From Tenacibaculum sp. (GTDB lineage Bacteria > Bacteroidota > Bacteroidia > Flavobacteriales > Flavobacteriaceae), in NCBI GenBank assembly GCA_018456245.1, contig JAGYHQ010000005.1, positions 1 through 61,684 on the forward strand: a DNA stretch of 61,684 nt, in the 5' to 3' direction. Every line of letters starts with the position of its first letter. Position 1 is the first letter of the stretch. The position numbers and the translations under genes are program-made. The notes under the pieces were generated by a model. It saw only the letters and a program-made list of their open reading frames with translations, ran no database searches and was not told the DNA's origin. Shown here one piece after another: positions 1-8,282 of the stretch.

Positions 1-43
1 TGCTGTGCTGTGCTGTGCTGTGCTGTGCTGTGCTGTGCTGTGC
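1..43. repeat. Pentanucleotide tandem repeat (TGCTG)n at window edge
   Basis: The window opens with eight perfect head-to-tail copies of TGCTG plus a partial ninth, then drops abruptly into ordinary AT-rich sequence. The left end is cut by the window, so the true copy number is unknown. It lies about 75 bases beyond the 3' end of the minus-strand CtlX-like gene, so it is intergenic on this side. A unit of 5, not a multiple of 3, is the kind that changes frame or spacing by slippage. No gene is visible whose expression it would switch. Confidence 0.9.
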
Positions 44-116
44 ATTTCATTGTAACAATTAACTGCTGTAAAAATACAAAAAAGTAAAGATAAATACAAA
101 ATTATTAACCTCTTTT

Positions 117-1082
117 TTATATTACATTACTCGTGGTGCATTTATTTAACAGACATAAAAAAATTTCCGCAATCATACACCTAGCACTTCCTCCTCCATA
201 AGTTTCAATAACTGTTAATGAACTATGTAAAATTTCACAGTGTTTTGTTATTTTATCTATTTGAATATCTGTTAATGAATTATAAGCAGAAGAACTCATT
301 ACGAGATACCTTTTTAAATCAGCACCAACAACTTGTAACATATTTCCTGCAAATTTAGTTACTTGCTCTTCAGTAATATCTATAATTTCCTTTCCACTTT
401 CTTTTAAATGATTTACAACCTGTTTTCGTTCTTTTTTATCATCAATAGATGACAAACAAATAACGGCAAATGTTTCAGCAACACACATCATAACGTTAGT
501 ATGATAAATTGCTTTTCTCTCACCATTAACAGTTTGATTTGCGTTAAAAACTACAGGAGTAAATTCAAAATCTTCACAAAACTCAATAAATAAACCTTCA
601 TCTGCACGAGGTGATAATGCACAGTAAGCCTTACGGTTTTCTCTATCTAAAATCATACTTCCTGTTCCTTCTAAAAACACACCCTCTTCCTCTGCACTTG
701 TATAATCTACAACATTTTTTATTTCAAAACCTTTTTCTTCTAAAATATGTAATACATCTTCTCTACGCTCTAACCTCCTATTTTCAGCAAACATTGGGTA
801 TATAGCAACATCTCCATTTTCATGACAAGAAATCCAATTATTAGGAAACAAAGCATCTGGTGTATTAGGCTCTTCAGTATCTTGTACAACAATAACGTTA
901 ATTCCTTTTTCTTTTAATTTCTCAACAAAAACATCAAATTCCTGTTGTGCCTGTGCATTAATTGTTGCTGGTAAAATTCCATTTAATTCTTGTTGTTGAT
1001 AATAATTATTAACAGCCGTTTGTTCATTCATTCTAAAACTAGCAGGACGAACCATTAAAATTGTATTTGTAACCTGTTTCAT
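117..1082 (-). CDS. ctlX: CtlX-like citrulline/arginine-type hydrolase (amidinotransferase superfamily)
   Basis: This 321-residue protein belongs to the guanidino-group-modifying (arginine deiminase/DDAH/amidinotransferase) fold. Visible motifs are FPNNW at residues 79-83, LEGTGSM at 137-143, a histidine in YHTN at 193-196 and the nucleophile Cys302 in GGGSARC near the C-terminus. The arrangement matches the group annotated as citrulline utilisation hydrolase CtlX, which releases ammonia from citrulline-like substrates; substrate choice is inferred from family resemblance. The ATG at 1082 begins directly with the conserved N-terminal strand. The last dozen residues, after the EIFL strand, are cysteine-rich and look unlike the usual short family tail; they follow a run of seven T in the coding strand, so a small frameshifted tail is possible. 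It is followed by the TGCTG repeat and preceded by a cysteine desulfurase on the same strand, 38 bases away. Confidence 0.8.
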   Translation of the reverse strand: MKQVTNTILMVRPASFRMNEQTAVNNYYQQQELNGILPATINAQAQQEFDVFVEKLKEKGINVIVVQDTEEPNTPDALFPNNWISCHENGDVAIYPMFAENRRLERREDVLHILEEKGFEIKNVVDYTSAEEEGVFLEGTGSMILDRENRKAYCALSPRADEGLFIEFCEDFEFTPVVFNANQTVNGERKAIYHTNVMMCVAETFAVICLSSIDDKKERKQVVNHLKESGKEIIDITEEQVTKFAGNMLQVVGADLKRYLVMSSSAYNSLTDIQIDKITKHCEILHSSLTVIETYGGGSARCMIAEIFLCLLNKCTTSNVI

Positions 1083-1120
1083 TAATAAAAATTTATTTTT
1101 TTTCGCGAATGTAATTATAT

Positions 1121-2257
1121 TTAATTAAGATTTTGCTTTAAATAACAAAGTGCGAAATCTATTTCTTCCTTTGTTGTTAATTTACTAAATGAAAACCTTA
1201 CAGAAGTTTTTTCAGTTTCTTGTTTAGGTAAAAATAAATTTAAAACGTGCGACCCTTTATTTCCTCCACTTTGGCAAGCACTTCCACCAGAAACAGCAAT
1301 ACCAGCCAAGTCTAAATTAAAAAGAAACATAGGCTCTTTTATAGGTAATCTTACACTTAAAATGGTGTTTGAACTTCTTTCTAAATCAGAAGAAAGTCCG
1401 TTAAACTGAATATTATCATTTAATTTTAATAATTCATTTATAAAATATTTTTTTAACTCTTTTAAATGTAATGTATCTTGGTTTAAATTTTTATACGAAA
1501 GTTCCAAAGCCTTTTCCATACCTAAAATAGCGTGTACATTTTCCGTTCCTGAACGCACTCCTTTTTCTTGCCCTCCCCCGTATAATAGTGGCTGAATTTT
1601 ATGTCCGTTTTTAACATAAACAAATCCTACACCTTTAGCTCCGTGAAATTTATGCGCACTTGAAACAATAAAATCAATAGGATTTTTTTGTAAATCTATT
1701 TTATAACGCCCAATGGTTTGAACGGTATCAGAATGAAATAAAGCCTCATGCTTTTTACAAATATTACAAACTTCATTAATAGGTAAAATATTCCCTATTT
1801 CATTATTTACCATCATTAAACTAACCAAAGTTTTTTCTGATGATTTTTCTAAAATTTCCTCTAAATGCTGTAAATCAACCGAACCAAATTCATCAATATT
1901 TACATATTCTACTTTAATATTATATGTTTTTTGAAGATATTCAACTGTGTGTAAAACAGCGTGGTGTTCTATTTTTGATGTAATTATTTTTTTAACACCT
2001 AAATTTACCACTGCATTATTTAGCACTAAGTTATCTCCTTCCGTACCTCCTGAGGTAAAAACAATCTCTTTCGCCGATACATTAAAATGTTTAGCTATAT
2101 TTTTACGAGCAGTTTCAATAACCGATTTCGCTTTCCTCCCAAACTGATGTGTTGATGACGGATTACCAAAATTACATTGCATTGATTGTTGCATAACATC
2201 AATAACCTCAGGTAACATTGGCGTTGTAGATGCATTATCTAAATAAACTGATTTCAT
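1121..2257 (-). CDS. Cysteine desulfurase, NifS/IscS-like, class V aminotransferase fold
   Basis: A 378-residue PLP enzyme that would take sulfur from L-cysteine for Fe-S clusters or thiolated cofactors. It starts with the family hallmark YLDNASTTP. The PLP contact EHHA is at 97-100, the Schiff-base lysine is Lys203 in SSAHKFHGAKG, and the catalytic cysteine is Cys328 in SGGSACQSG with a long flexible loop after it, typical of the IscS/NifS group rather than SufS. It is complete. No isc or suf scaffold genes are adjacent, so it may be the NifS-like paralogue common in flavobacteria rather than the main Fe-S enzyme. The stop lies 38 bases before the ctlX-like start, and the Smr gene is 10 bases upstream, suggesting one transcription unit with genes 2268-4466. 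Confidence 0.9.
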   Translation of the reverse strand: MKSVYLDNASTTPMLPEVIDVMQQSMQCNFGNPSSTHQFGRKAKSVIETARKNIAKHFNVSAKEIVFTSGGTEGDNLVLNNAVVNLGVKKIITSKIEHHAVLHTVEYLQKTYNIKVEYVNIDEFGSVDLQHLEEILEKSSEKTLVSLMMVNNEIGNILPINEVCNICKKHEALFHSDTVQTIGRYKIDLQKNPIDFIVSSAHKFHGAKGVGFVYVKNGHKIQPLLYGGGQEKGVRSGTENVHAILGMEKALELSYKNLNQDTLHLKELKKYFINELLKLNDNIQFNGLSSDLERSSNTILSVRLPIKEPMFLFNLDLAGIAVSGGSACQSGGNKGSHVLNLFLPKQETEKTSVRFSFSKLTTKEEIDFALCYLKQNLN

Positions 2258-2267
2258 AATTATTATT

Positions 2268-2810
2268 TTATGGATTTTGATAAATATAAACCTCCGTAGC
2301 TCCTAATCCGTATTTTTGATACGAAGCATCATAATATTCTACAGGATATTTATTTAACAAGAATTGTAATTCTTGTTTTAAAACTCCCTCACCCACACCG
2401 TGTACAAATACTATTTTTGATATTTTTTTACGTATACAATACTCTAGTTTATAACGAGCAGTATCAATTTGAACGGGTAAAATATCATAATTATCCATCC
2501 CTTTGGTTGATTTTACTAACTTTTCAATATGCAAATCTACCTCAAAAATAACCTCATTTTTTACTTTTTTAAATTTAGATTTCTTTTTATTTTGAAGAGC
2601 AACTTTATCTTTTAAAAAAGCATTATTAATATCTGAAAATTTTGATAATTCATACTGTTCTACTTCAATTTTAACCAATTCAGATGAATAAAAATTATAC
2701 AACATCCCCTCACTATCTTTAACTGTAACAATGTTATTATTTATTTTGGTTATAAAACCTTTAATAACATCATCTAAAACAGCTACTTTATCTCCTACAC
2801 TTAAAGACAT
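2268..2810 (-). CDS. DUF2027/Smr-domain protein
   Basis: A 180-residue protein with two parts. Residues 1-50 form a small beta-rich domain resembling the DUF2027 N-terminus (GDKVAVLDD, then a short basic/acidic beta pattern). Residues about 88-178 form an Smr domain, with the DLHIE strand at 92-96 and the signature HGVGEGVL at 137-144. Smr domains, as in MutS2, bind or nick DNA or RNA; here there is no MutS part, so this is a stand-alone Smr protein common in Bacteroidota. A lysine-rich linker (around 68-84) separates the domains. The stop is 10 bases from the cysteine desulfurase start and its own start is 3 bases after the PPK2 stop, so the genes are tightly packed. The cellular role is not known. 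Confidence 0.85.
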   Translation of the reverse strand: MSLSVGDKVAVLDDVIKGFITKINNNIVTVKDSEGMLYNFYSSELVKIEVEQYELSKFSDINNAFLKDKVALQNKKKSKFKKVKNEVIFEVDLHIEKLVKSTKGMDNYDILPVQIDTARYKLEYCIRKKISKIVFVHGVGEGVLKQELQFLLNKYPVEYYDASYQKYGLGATEVYIYQNP

Positions 2811-2813
2811 AAC

Positions 2814-3602
2814 CTATATTTTAAGTTTTTTATCGTAAGGAATTTTACTTAAAACATATTTTATAGCATTAATTCTTGCGTCAGTTTTTCTATTGGCTTT
2901 AATTACTTTCCACGGAGCAAATTCAGTATCTGTTTTATCAAACATTGCTTGTTTGTATTTCGTATAATCATCCCACAATTCTTGTGCTTTTTCATCAACA
3001 GGAGTTATTTTCCATTGTTTTAATGGGTTTGATTTAATTTCTTCAAAACGACGTGCTTGCTCTTGCTTACCGATAGACATATATATTTTAACCAACCTAA
3101 TTCCTGAATCTACAATCATTTTTTCAAAATCATTCACATGATTCATAAAAACATCATATTGCTCTTTTGTACAAAAACCATTTACAGGCTCAACAACAGC
3201 ACGATTGTACCAACTTCTATTAAACAGCACCAATTCTCCTGCCTTCGGGAATTGCTCTACATACCTTTGAAAATACCACTGTGTTAGCTGGTCTTTATTC
3301 GGTTTTGGCAATGCTACAATTCTTGTAAACCTTGGGTTAATTCTCTCTGTAATTCTTCTTATTGCTCCTCCTTTACCAGCAGCATCTCTTCCTTCAAAAA
3401 TTACAATAATACGTTCCCCTTTTTCAATGGCCCACGTTTGCATTCGTATTAATTCTACTTGTAATTTTTTAAGTTTTTTTTGATGATTAACATACCTAAC
3501 AGCCTTTTCAGGGTTATATGGCTCTTTAGACAAAAGAGCTATTAAACCCTTTTTAGAATTTAATTTATCAACATCTGATTGAGTTAACTTTTTGTTTTTC
3601 AT
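2814..3602 (-). CDS. ppk2: Polyphosphate kinase 2 family protein (second copy of a tandem pair)
   Basis: This 262-residue protein is a single-domain PPK2 kinase, which moves phosphate between inorganic polyphosphate and nucleotides. The Walker A GRDAAGKGG is at 71-79, the lid-forming segment with QWYFQRY at 108-114, and the Walker B-like RSWYNRAVVEP from 129. The residue before RSWYNR is Asn128, whereas the neighbouring paralogue has Asp; family members vary here, but the Asp is reported as catalytically important in studied enzymes. Its ATG directly abuts the TAG of the upstream PPK2 gene with no intervening base, which implies translational coupling. The pair probably arose by duplication but has diverged widely, so division of labour (for example NDP versus NMP phosphorylation) is plausible but unproven. 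Confidence 0.88.
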   Translation of the reverse strand: MKNKKLTQSDVDKLNSKKGLIALLSKEPYNPEKAVRYVNHQKKLKKLQVELIRMQTWAIEKGERIIVIFEGRDAAGKGGAIRRITERINPRFTRIVALPKPNKDQLTQWYFQRYVEQFPKAGELVLFNRSWYNRAVVEPVNGFCTKEQYDVFMNHVNDFEKMIVDSGIRLVKIYMSIGKQEQARRFEEIKSNPLKQWKITPVDEKAQELWDDYTKYKQAMFDKTDTEFAPWKVIKANRKTDARINAIKYVLSKIPYDKKLKI

Positions 3603-4466
3603 CTAATTATCTATTACTTTGTTTATTGACCTGTAATAACGCATAACAACGTTAGGATCAGGTATTAAAATCGTTTTAGCTTCGTCCTTACCTTCATATT
3701 TAAATTGAGATAAAACGTGCCTCATTGCTTCAACTCTTGCTACTTTTTTACTGTTTGTTTTTATAATCGTCCAAGGACAATAAGATGTATGCGTTTTACT
3801 AAACATCTCCTCTTTATAATGAGTGTATTTCTCCCATAGTTCTTGTCCTTTTTTATCCACAGGGCTAAATTTCCAACGTTTTAACGGTTCTCCTTCTCTT
3901 CCCTCAAAACGTCTTAATTGCTCCTCTTTTGATATTGATAACCAAAATTTAATAATAATTACACCATCTTCATATAACATATGTTCAAATTCAGGCACTT
4001 GTAACAAAAATTCTTCATACTCTTTTTCGGTACAAAACCCCATAACAGGCTCAACAACAGCACGGTTATACCAGCTTCTATCAAAAAAAACAATTTCCCC
4101 TGGGTTTGGCAATTCTTTTATATAACGCTGAAAATACCATTGTCCTTTTTCTACTTCAGTAGGTTTATTTAATGCTACCAAACGTGAAGAACGTGGGTTT
4201 AAATGCTCCATAAACCTACGTATATTTCCTCCTTTTCCTGCTGCATCTCTCCCTTCAAAAATTACGGCGACACGTTTTTTATTCGTTGCTATCCAACGTT
4301 GTAGTTTTACCAACTCTATTTGAAGATTTCTTAACTCTTCTTCATAGGCTAATTCTCTTTCTATATGTTTAAAAAATACTTGTTTTTTATTTATTAAACT
4401 TATTAATTCTTCATTAGTTTTTATGCTTTCATAATCCTCAATAGTTAATTTTGATGATTTTTCCAT
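3603..4466 (-). CDS. ppk2: Polyphosphate kinase 2 family protein (first copy of a tandem pair)
   Basis: A 287-residue PPK2 kinase and the promoter-proximal member of the tandem pair. Walker A is EGRDAAGKGG at 71-80, the lid motif is QWYFQRY at 109-115 and the Walker B element is DRSWYNR at 129-135, with the acidic residue intact. The C-terminus carries about 20 residues (after Arg265) that the second copy lacks. The gene reads divergently from dnaN across a 177-base gap. Family knowledge: PPK2 enzymes regenerate NTPs or NDPs from polyphosphate or store phosphate. The SixA-like and Ppx/GppA genes at 8962-10375 could belong to the same polyphosphate physiology, but the link is by proximity only. 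Confidence 0.9.
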   Translation of the reverse strand: MEKSSKLTIEDYESIKTNEELISLINKKQVFFKHIERELAYEEELRNLQIELVKLQRWIATNKKRVAVIFEGRDAAGKGGNIRRFMEHLNPRSSRLVALNKPTEVEKGQWYFQRYIKELPNPGEIVFFDRSWYNRAVVEPVMGFCTEKEYEEFLLQVPEFEHMLYEDGVIIIKFWLSISKEEQLRRFEGREGEPLKRWKFSPVDKKGQELWEKYTHYKEEMFSKTHTSYCPWTIIKTNSKKVARVEAMRHVLSQFKYEGKDEAKTILIPDPNVVMRYYRSINKVIDN

Positions 4467-4609
4467 ATCGTATGTATTAAAACTTGACTAAAGTAAAAAA
4501 TATAATGATTATTTAAACAAATTTTACAATTAATTAACCTTTTTTACTTTTCATTAAAAGATAAACTGAAAGTTTTAATAAATAAATTTTAATTATAAAT
4601 AAAATAAAA

Positions 4610-4617
4610 TATCTTTG
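4610..4617 (+). promoter_or_regulatory. Flavobacterial -7 element upstream of dnaN
   Basis: TATCTTTG matches the Bacteroidota -7 consensus TAnnTTTG and lies 26 bases before the dnaN ATG. I see no clear TTG at the expected -33 spacing. Assignment is by motif and position only. Confidence 0.55.
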
Positions 4618-4643
4618 TAGGTCTAATTTTAGAAAGAAGAAAA

Positions 4644-5762
4644 ATGAAATTTATAGTATCTAGTTCACAATTATTAAAACAATTACAAGTTTTAGGAGGG
4701 GTAATAAACAGTAATAATACTTTACCTATTTTAGATAATTTTTTATTTGAATTATCTGAAAACACATTAAAAGCATCAGCTTCTGATTTAGAAACAACAA
4801 TGACTGCTACTATTGAAGTTGAAAGCAATGACACAGGTTCTATTGCAATAAATGCAAGATTATTATTAGATACTTTAAAAACATTTCCTGACCAACCTTT
4901 AACAATAAAGACTGAAGGAGAAAACACAATAGAAATTAGTTCAGAACAAGGTAAATATGATATGGCTTATTTTAGTGCTGAGGAATTTCCTAAAGCTGTA
5001 GAATTACCATCACCAAGTAGTACAGAAATACCTGCAAACGTATTAGGAACAGCAATTTCTAAAACAATATTTGCTTCAGGTAATGATGATTTAAGACCTG
5101 TTATGAGTGGAGTTTTCTTTCAATTTAACTCAAAAGAATTAACATTTGTTGCTACTGATGCACACAAATTAGTAAAATATACACGTACAGACATAACTGC
5201 TGATAAAAATGCAGAATTTATAATGCCTAAAAAACCTTTAAATTTATTAAAAGGCGTTTTAAGTAATACTGATAGCAATGTACTTATTGAGTACAATGAC
5301 TCTAACGCAAAATTCACTTTTGATTCTTTAGTTTTAGTTTGTAGATTAATTGACGGTAAATACCCTAACTACGAGGCTGTAATACCAAAAGAAAACCCTA
5401 ATAAATTAACTATTGATAGGGCTTCTTTCTTAAATTCAGTTCGTCGTGTTTCTATATTTTCAAGCAAAACAACTCATCAAATACGTTTAAAAATGGCAGG
5501 TACCGAGTTAAATATTTCTGCAGAAGACGTAGATTACTCAAACAAAGCTGATGAACGTTTAGTGTGTGATTATCAAGGAGATGATTTACAAATTGGTTTT
5601 AACTCTCGTTTTTTAAGTGAAATGTTAAATAATTTAAGCTCAAACGATGTTCAAATTGAAATGAGCTTACCAAACCGTGCAGGTATATTAACCCCTATTG
5701 ACGGAACCGATGAAGGTGAAGAAATTTTAATGTTGGTTATGCCTGTAATGTTGAATAATTAA
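4644..5762 (+). CDS. dnaN: DNA polymerase III beta subunit (sliding clamp)
   Basis: A full-length 372-residue beta clamp. It opens with MKFIVSSSQLLKQLQVLGGV, the first strand-helix of the clamp fold, shows the three-domain organisation (about 1-125, 126-245, 246-372), and ends in the family C-terminal VMPVML, which forms part of the protein-binding pocket for polymerase, DnaA-regulatory and repair partners. As a homodimeric ring it tethers DNA polymerase III to DNA. It stands alone with its own promoter and no dnaA or recF beside it, as is usual in Bacteroidota, so its presence does not mark the replication origin. ParA and ParB genes follow after a 152-base gap in which I see no strong hairpin. 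Confidence 0.97.
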   Translation: MKFIVSSSQLLKQLQVLGGVINSNNTLPILDNFLFELSENTLKASASDLETTMTATIEVESNDTGSIAINARLLLDTLKTFPDQPLTIKTEGENTIEISSEQGKYDMAYFSAEEFPKAVELPSPSSTEIPANVLGTAISKTIFASGNDDLRPVMSGVFFQFNSKELTFVATDAHKLVKYTRTDITADKNAEFIMPKKPLNLLKGVLSNTDSNVLIEYNDSNAKFTFDSLVLVCRLIDGKYPNYEAVIPKENPNKLTIDRASFLNSVRRVSIFSSKTTHQIRLKMAGTELNISAEDVDYSNKADERLVCDYQGDDLQIGFNSRFLSEMLNNLSSNDVQIEMSLPNRAGILTPIDGTDEGEEILMLVMPVMLNN

Positions 5763-5914
5763 GATAAAAACATCAGTTAAACAGCTAAACAAAGCTCTAT
5801 TTTTTAATTATTAATGAGGTTAACAAATGTGATTTTATCATATATTGTTAATATCTTTATGCAAATAAAATAATAAATTATTGTAAATTTACGGCTATAA
5901 AATACAAAACTATA

Positions 5915-6679
5915 ATGGGTAAAATAATAGCTATTGCAAATCAAAAAGGAGGAGTTGGTAAAACAACTACATCAGTAAATTTAGCTGCTGCTCTTGGGGT
6001 ATTAGAAAAAAAAGTATTATTAATTGATGCTGACCCACAAGCAAATGCTACGTCAGGGCTAGGAATTGATGTTGAAAGTGTTGAGCAAGGAACATATGAA
6101 GTGTTGGAACACTCTGTATCTCCAAAAGATGTAATTATTGAAACTAACTCACCTAATGTAAGCCTTATTCCTGCTCACATTGATTTAGTTGCCATTGAAA
6201 TTGAATTGGTTGACAAACCTGAAAGAGAATATATGCTAAAAAAAGCATTAAAAGATATTAAAGACGAATATGACTATATTCTTATTGATTGCGCTCCTTC
6301 ATTAGGTTTAATTACACTAAATTCATTAGTAGCATCAGATTCAGTTGTTGTACCTATTCAATGTGAATACTTTGCCTTAGAAGGATTAGGAAAATTATTA
6401 AACACCATTAAGAGTGTACAAAATATACACAACAAAAGTTTAAGTATAGAAGGCTTACTTTTAACTATGTATGATTCTCGTTTACGTTTATCTAACCAAG
6501 TAGTTGAAGATGTTCGTAAACATTTTAGCTCAATGGTATTTGACACAATTATACATAGAAATGTTCGTTTAAGTGAAGCACCAAGTTATGGAGAAACCAT
6601 AATTTCTTATGATGCAACAAGTAAAGGAGCTGAAAATTACATTCATTTAGCAAATGAAATTATAAAAAAACACAAATAA
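5915..6679 (+). CDS. parA: Chromosome-partitioning ATPase ParA (Soj family)
   Basis: A 254-residue deviant-Walker ATPase. KGGVGKTT at 11-18 contains the signature first lysine of the MinD/ParA group, LLIDADPQ follows near residue 35, and DYILIDCAPS near 119-128 is the Walker B region. Short ParA proteins without an N-terminal HTH, like this one, are the chromosomal Soj type; ATP-bound dimers coat the nucleoid and move ParB-parS complexes. The start is firm because the ATG precedes the first beta strand directly. parB follows after 17 bases and is certainly cotranscribed. Confidence 0.95.
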   Translation: MGKIIAIANQKGGVGKTTTSVNLAAALGVLEKKVLLIDADPQANATSGLGIDVESVEQGTYEVLEHSVSPKDVIIETNSPNVSLIPAHIDLVAIEIELVDKPEREYMLKKALKDIKDEYDYILIDCAPSLGLITLNSLVASDSVVVPIQCEYFALEGLGKLLNTIKSVQNIHNKSLSIEGLLLTMYDSRLRLSNQVVEDVRKHFSSMVFDTIIHRNVRLSEAPSYGETIISYDATSKGAENYIHLANEIIKKHK

Positions 6680-6696
6680 AGGTTTAGCAAAAGAAG

Positions 6697-7596
6697 ATGG
6701 CAAAAGCGAAGAAAACACAAAGAATGGGGCGTGGTTTAGGAGCAATTTTAAACAACATAAACGTTGATGATATTAAAACTGCTGATGATAAAGGTGCTGA
6801 TAAATTAGTTGGAAGCATTGTAGAAATTGATATAAATAAAATTGAAGTAAACCCGTTTCAGCCAAGAACACATTTTGATGAAAATGCCTTACAAGAATTA
6901 GCTAACTCTATTAAAGAATTAGGTATTATTCAACCAATTACGGTTAATAAACTTGATAGTGGTAATTTTCAATTAGTATCAGGGGAACGTCGTTTTCGTG
7001 CATCAAAATTAGTAGGTTTAAAAACCATTCCTGCCTATATTCGTATTTTAAATGACCAAGCAATGCTTGAAATGGCATTGGTTGAAAATATTCAACGTCA
7101 GGATTTAGATCCTATTGAAATCGCTTTGTCTTACCAACGTTTAATTGATGAAATTAACCTAACACAAGAGGAATTAAGTGTTCGTGTTGGTAAACAACGT
7201 TCAACAGTAACTAATTATTTACGATTATTAAAACTAAACCCTATCATTCAAACAGGAATGAGAGATAATTTTATTTCAATGGGGCACGGTAGAGCCTTAA
7301 TTAATGTTGAAAGCCCTACCGACCAAATAACTATTTACGAAAAAATATTAAGAGATAAATTATCCGTTAGGCAAACAGAAGTTTTAGTTAAAGAACTTAA
7401 AGATGGTAAGTTTGTTAAAAACCAAGCAAAAAATAAAAAAGAATTGCCATTATACGTAACAGAAAATTTGGACAAAATTAATAGTTTCTTTGGTAAAAAA
7501 ATAAACGTAAAAGTAAACGATAAAGGAAAAGGAAGTATTTCTATTCCTTTTGATTCTGCAGAAGATTTTAACCGAATAAAAGACCTTTTAAAGTAA
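6697..7596 (+). CDS. parB: Chromosome-partitioning protein ParB (Spo0J family)
   Basis: A 299-residue ParB. The order of parts is as expected: a short N-terminal GRGLGAIL (11-18) that contacts ParA, the CTPase/N-terminal domain with GERRFR at 96-101 and ENIQRQDL at 130-137, an HTH parS-binding domain around 156-210, and a C-terminal dimerisation segment ending with IKDLLK. Family knowledge: it binds parS, slides as a CTP clamp and loads SMC. I looked for a palindromic parS-like 16-mer in the window and did not find one. The stop codon directly abuts the TTG of the next gene. Confidence 0.95.
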   Translation: MAKAKKTQRMGRGLGAILNNINVDDIKTADDKGADKLVGSIVEIDINKIEVNPFQPRTHFDENALQELANSIKELGIIQPITVNKLDSGNFQLVSGERRFRASKLVGLKTIPAYIRILNDQAMLEMALVENIQRQDLDPIEIALSYQRLIDEINLTQEELSVRVGKQRSTVTNYLRLLKLNPIIQTGMRDNFISMGHGRALINVESPTDQITIYEKILRDKLSVRQTEVLVKELKDGKFVKNQAKNKKELPLYVTENLDKINSFFGKKINVKVNDKGKGSISIPFDSAEDFNRIKDLLK

Positions 7597-8175
7597 TTGA
7601 AAGATTCTAAAAAACACATATTATTTACTATATTATTAGTAGCTTTTAGCTTTACAGCCTTTTGCCAAAAGGATTCTGTTTCTGTTAATAAAACGCCTTT
7701 ACAAATAAAGTACAATCCTCTTTCCCCCTCAAAAGCAGCATTTTATTCTGCTATTTTCCCTGGGGCTGGGCAAATTTATAACAATAAATATTGGTGGCAA
7801 TTACCTGTAATATATGGCGGATTAGGAACAAGTATATATTTTTATATTGATAATAACAAAAATTACCATAAATACAGAAATGCTTACAGACTCAGAAAAG
7901 CTGGACTACCTGATGAATTTACCGATGCCCAAGGAAGGCAACTAATTTCAAACGCAGGATTAGAAAATGCCCAACGCCAATTACGAAGAAATAGAGATTT
8001 ATCTCTTTTATCGGCAGTATTAATTTATGCTTTACAAATTGTTGAAGCCAGTGTAACAGCACATCTTTTACAATTTGACACCAACGATAATTTATCATTA
8101 AAGCCAACATTAATTCCAAACGAGAATTTTAATGAACTTCCAAAAGTTGGTTTATCAGTTAAATACAATTTCTAA
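7597..8175 (+). CDS. DUF5683 domain membrane/periplasmic protein
   Basis: A 192-residue protein that follows parB in many flavobacteria. A hydrophobic segment at about residues 7-23 ending in FCQ could be a signal peptide or membrane anchor. The body has the DUF5683 pattern: P-x-KAAFYSAIFPGAGQIYN around 43-60, then WWQLPVIYGGLG and a second hydrophobic stretch near 132-155. The start is TTG at 7597, immediately after the parB TAA; no ATG fits the conserved N-terminus, so a TTG start with translational coupling is the best reading. In relatives dapB and lepB commonly come next; here a 107-base gap leads to pdxH instead. Function is unknown. Confidence 0.85.
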   Translation: MKDSKKHILFTILLVAFSFTAFCQKDSVSVNKTPLQIKYNPLSPSKAAFYSAIFPGAGQIYNNKYWWQLPVIYGGLGTSIYFYIDNNKNYHKYRNAYRLRKAGLPDEFTDAQGRQLISNAGLENAQRQLRRNRDLSLLSAVLIYALQIVEASVTAHLLQFDTNDNLSLKPTLIPNENFNELPKVGLSVKYNF

Positions 8176-8231
8176 ATAAAAATAACATTACTTAGTTACA
8201 ATAGAATAGGAAAAAAATTAATTAAATTTGT

Positions 8232-8271
8232 TTTTTATGTAACACTTTTTTAATCTATTTTTACATAAAAA
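8232..8271. other. 11-base inverted repeat upstream of pdxH
   Basis: TTTTTATGTAA at 8232-8242 is perfectly complementary to TTACATAAAAA at 8261-8271, separated by 18 bases. The right arm ends 12 bases before the pdxH ATG. It could be a weak terminator of the parAB-DUF5683 unit or an operator; it is AT-only apart from one pair, so chance is also possible. Confidence 0.4.
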
Positions 8272-8282
8272 TATATCTAAAT

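Noticed and set aside
1-43. CRISPR-like array from the repeated TGCTG words
   Set aside because: There are no spacers; it is a simple tandem repeat.
3853-3861. TTATCCACA, a perfect DnaA-box 9-mer near dnaN
   Set aside because: It is a single copy inside the PPK2 coding region and fits the protein there; an origin needs a cluster in an intergenic stretch, and dnaN in Bacteroidota is not tied to oriC.
5763-7596. A possible parS site near parAB
   Set aside because: I scanned for the usual 16-base palindrome around a CACGTG core and found none in or next to these genes.
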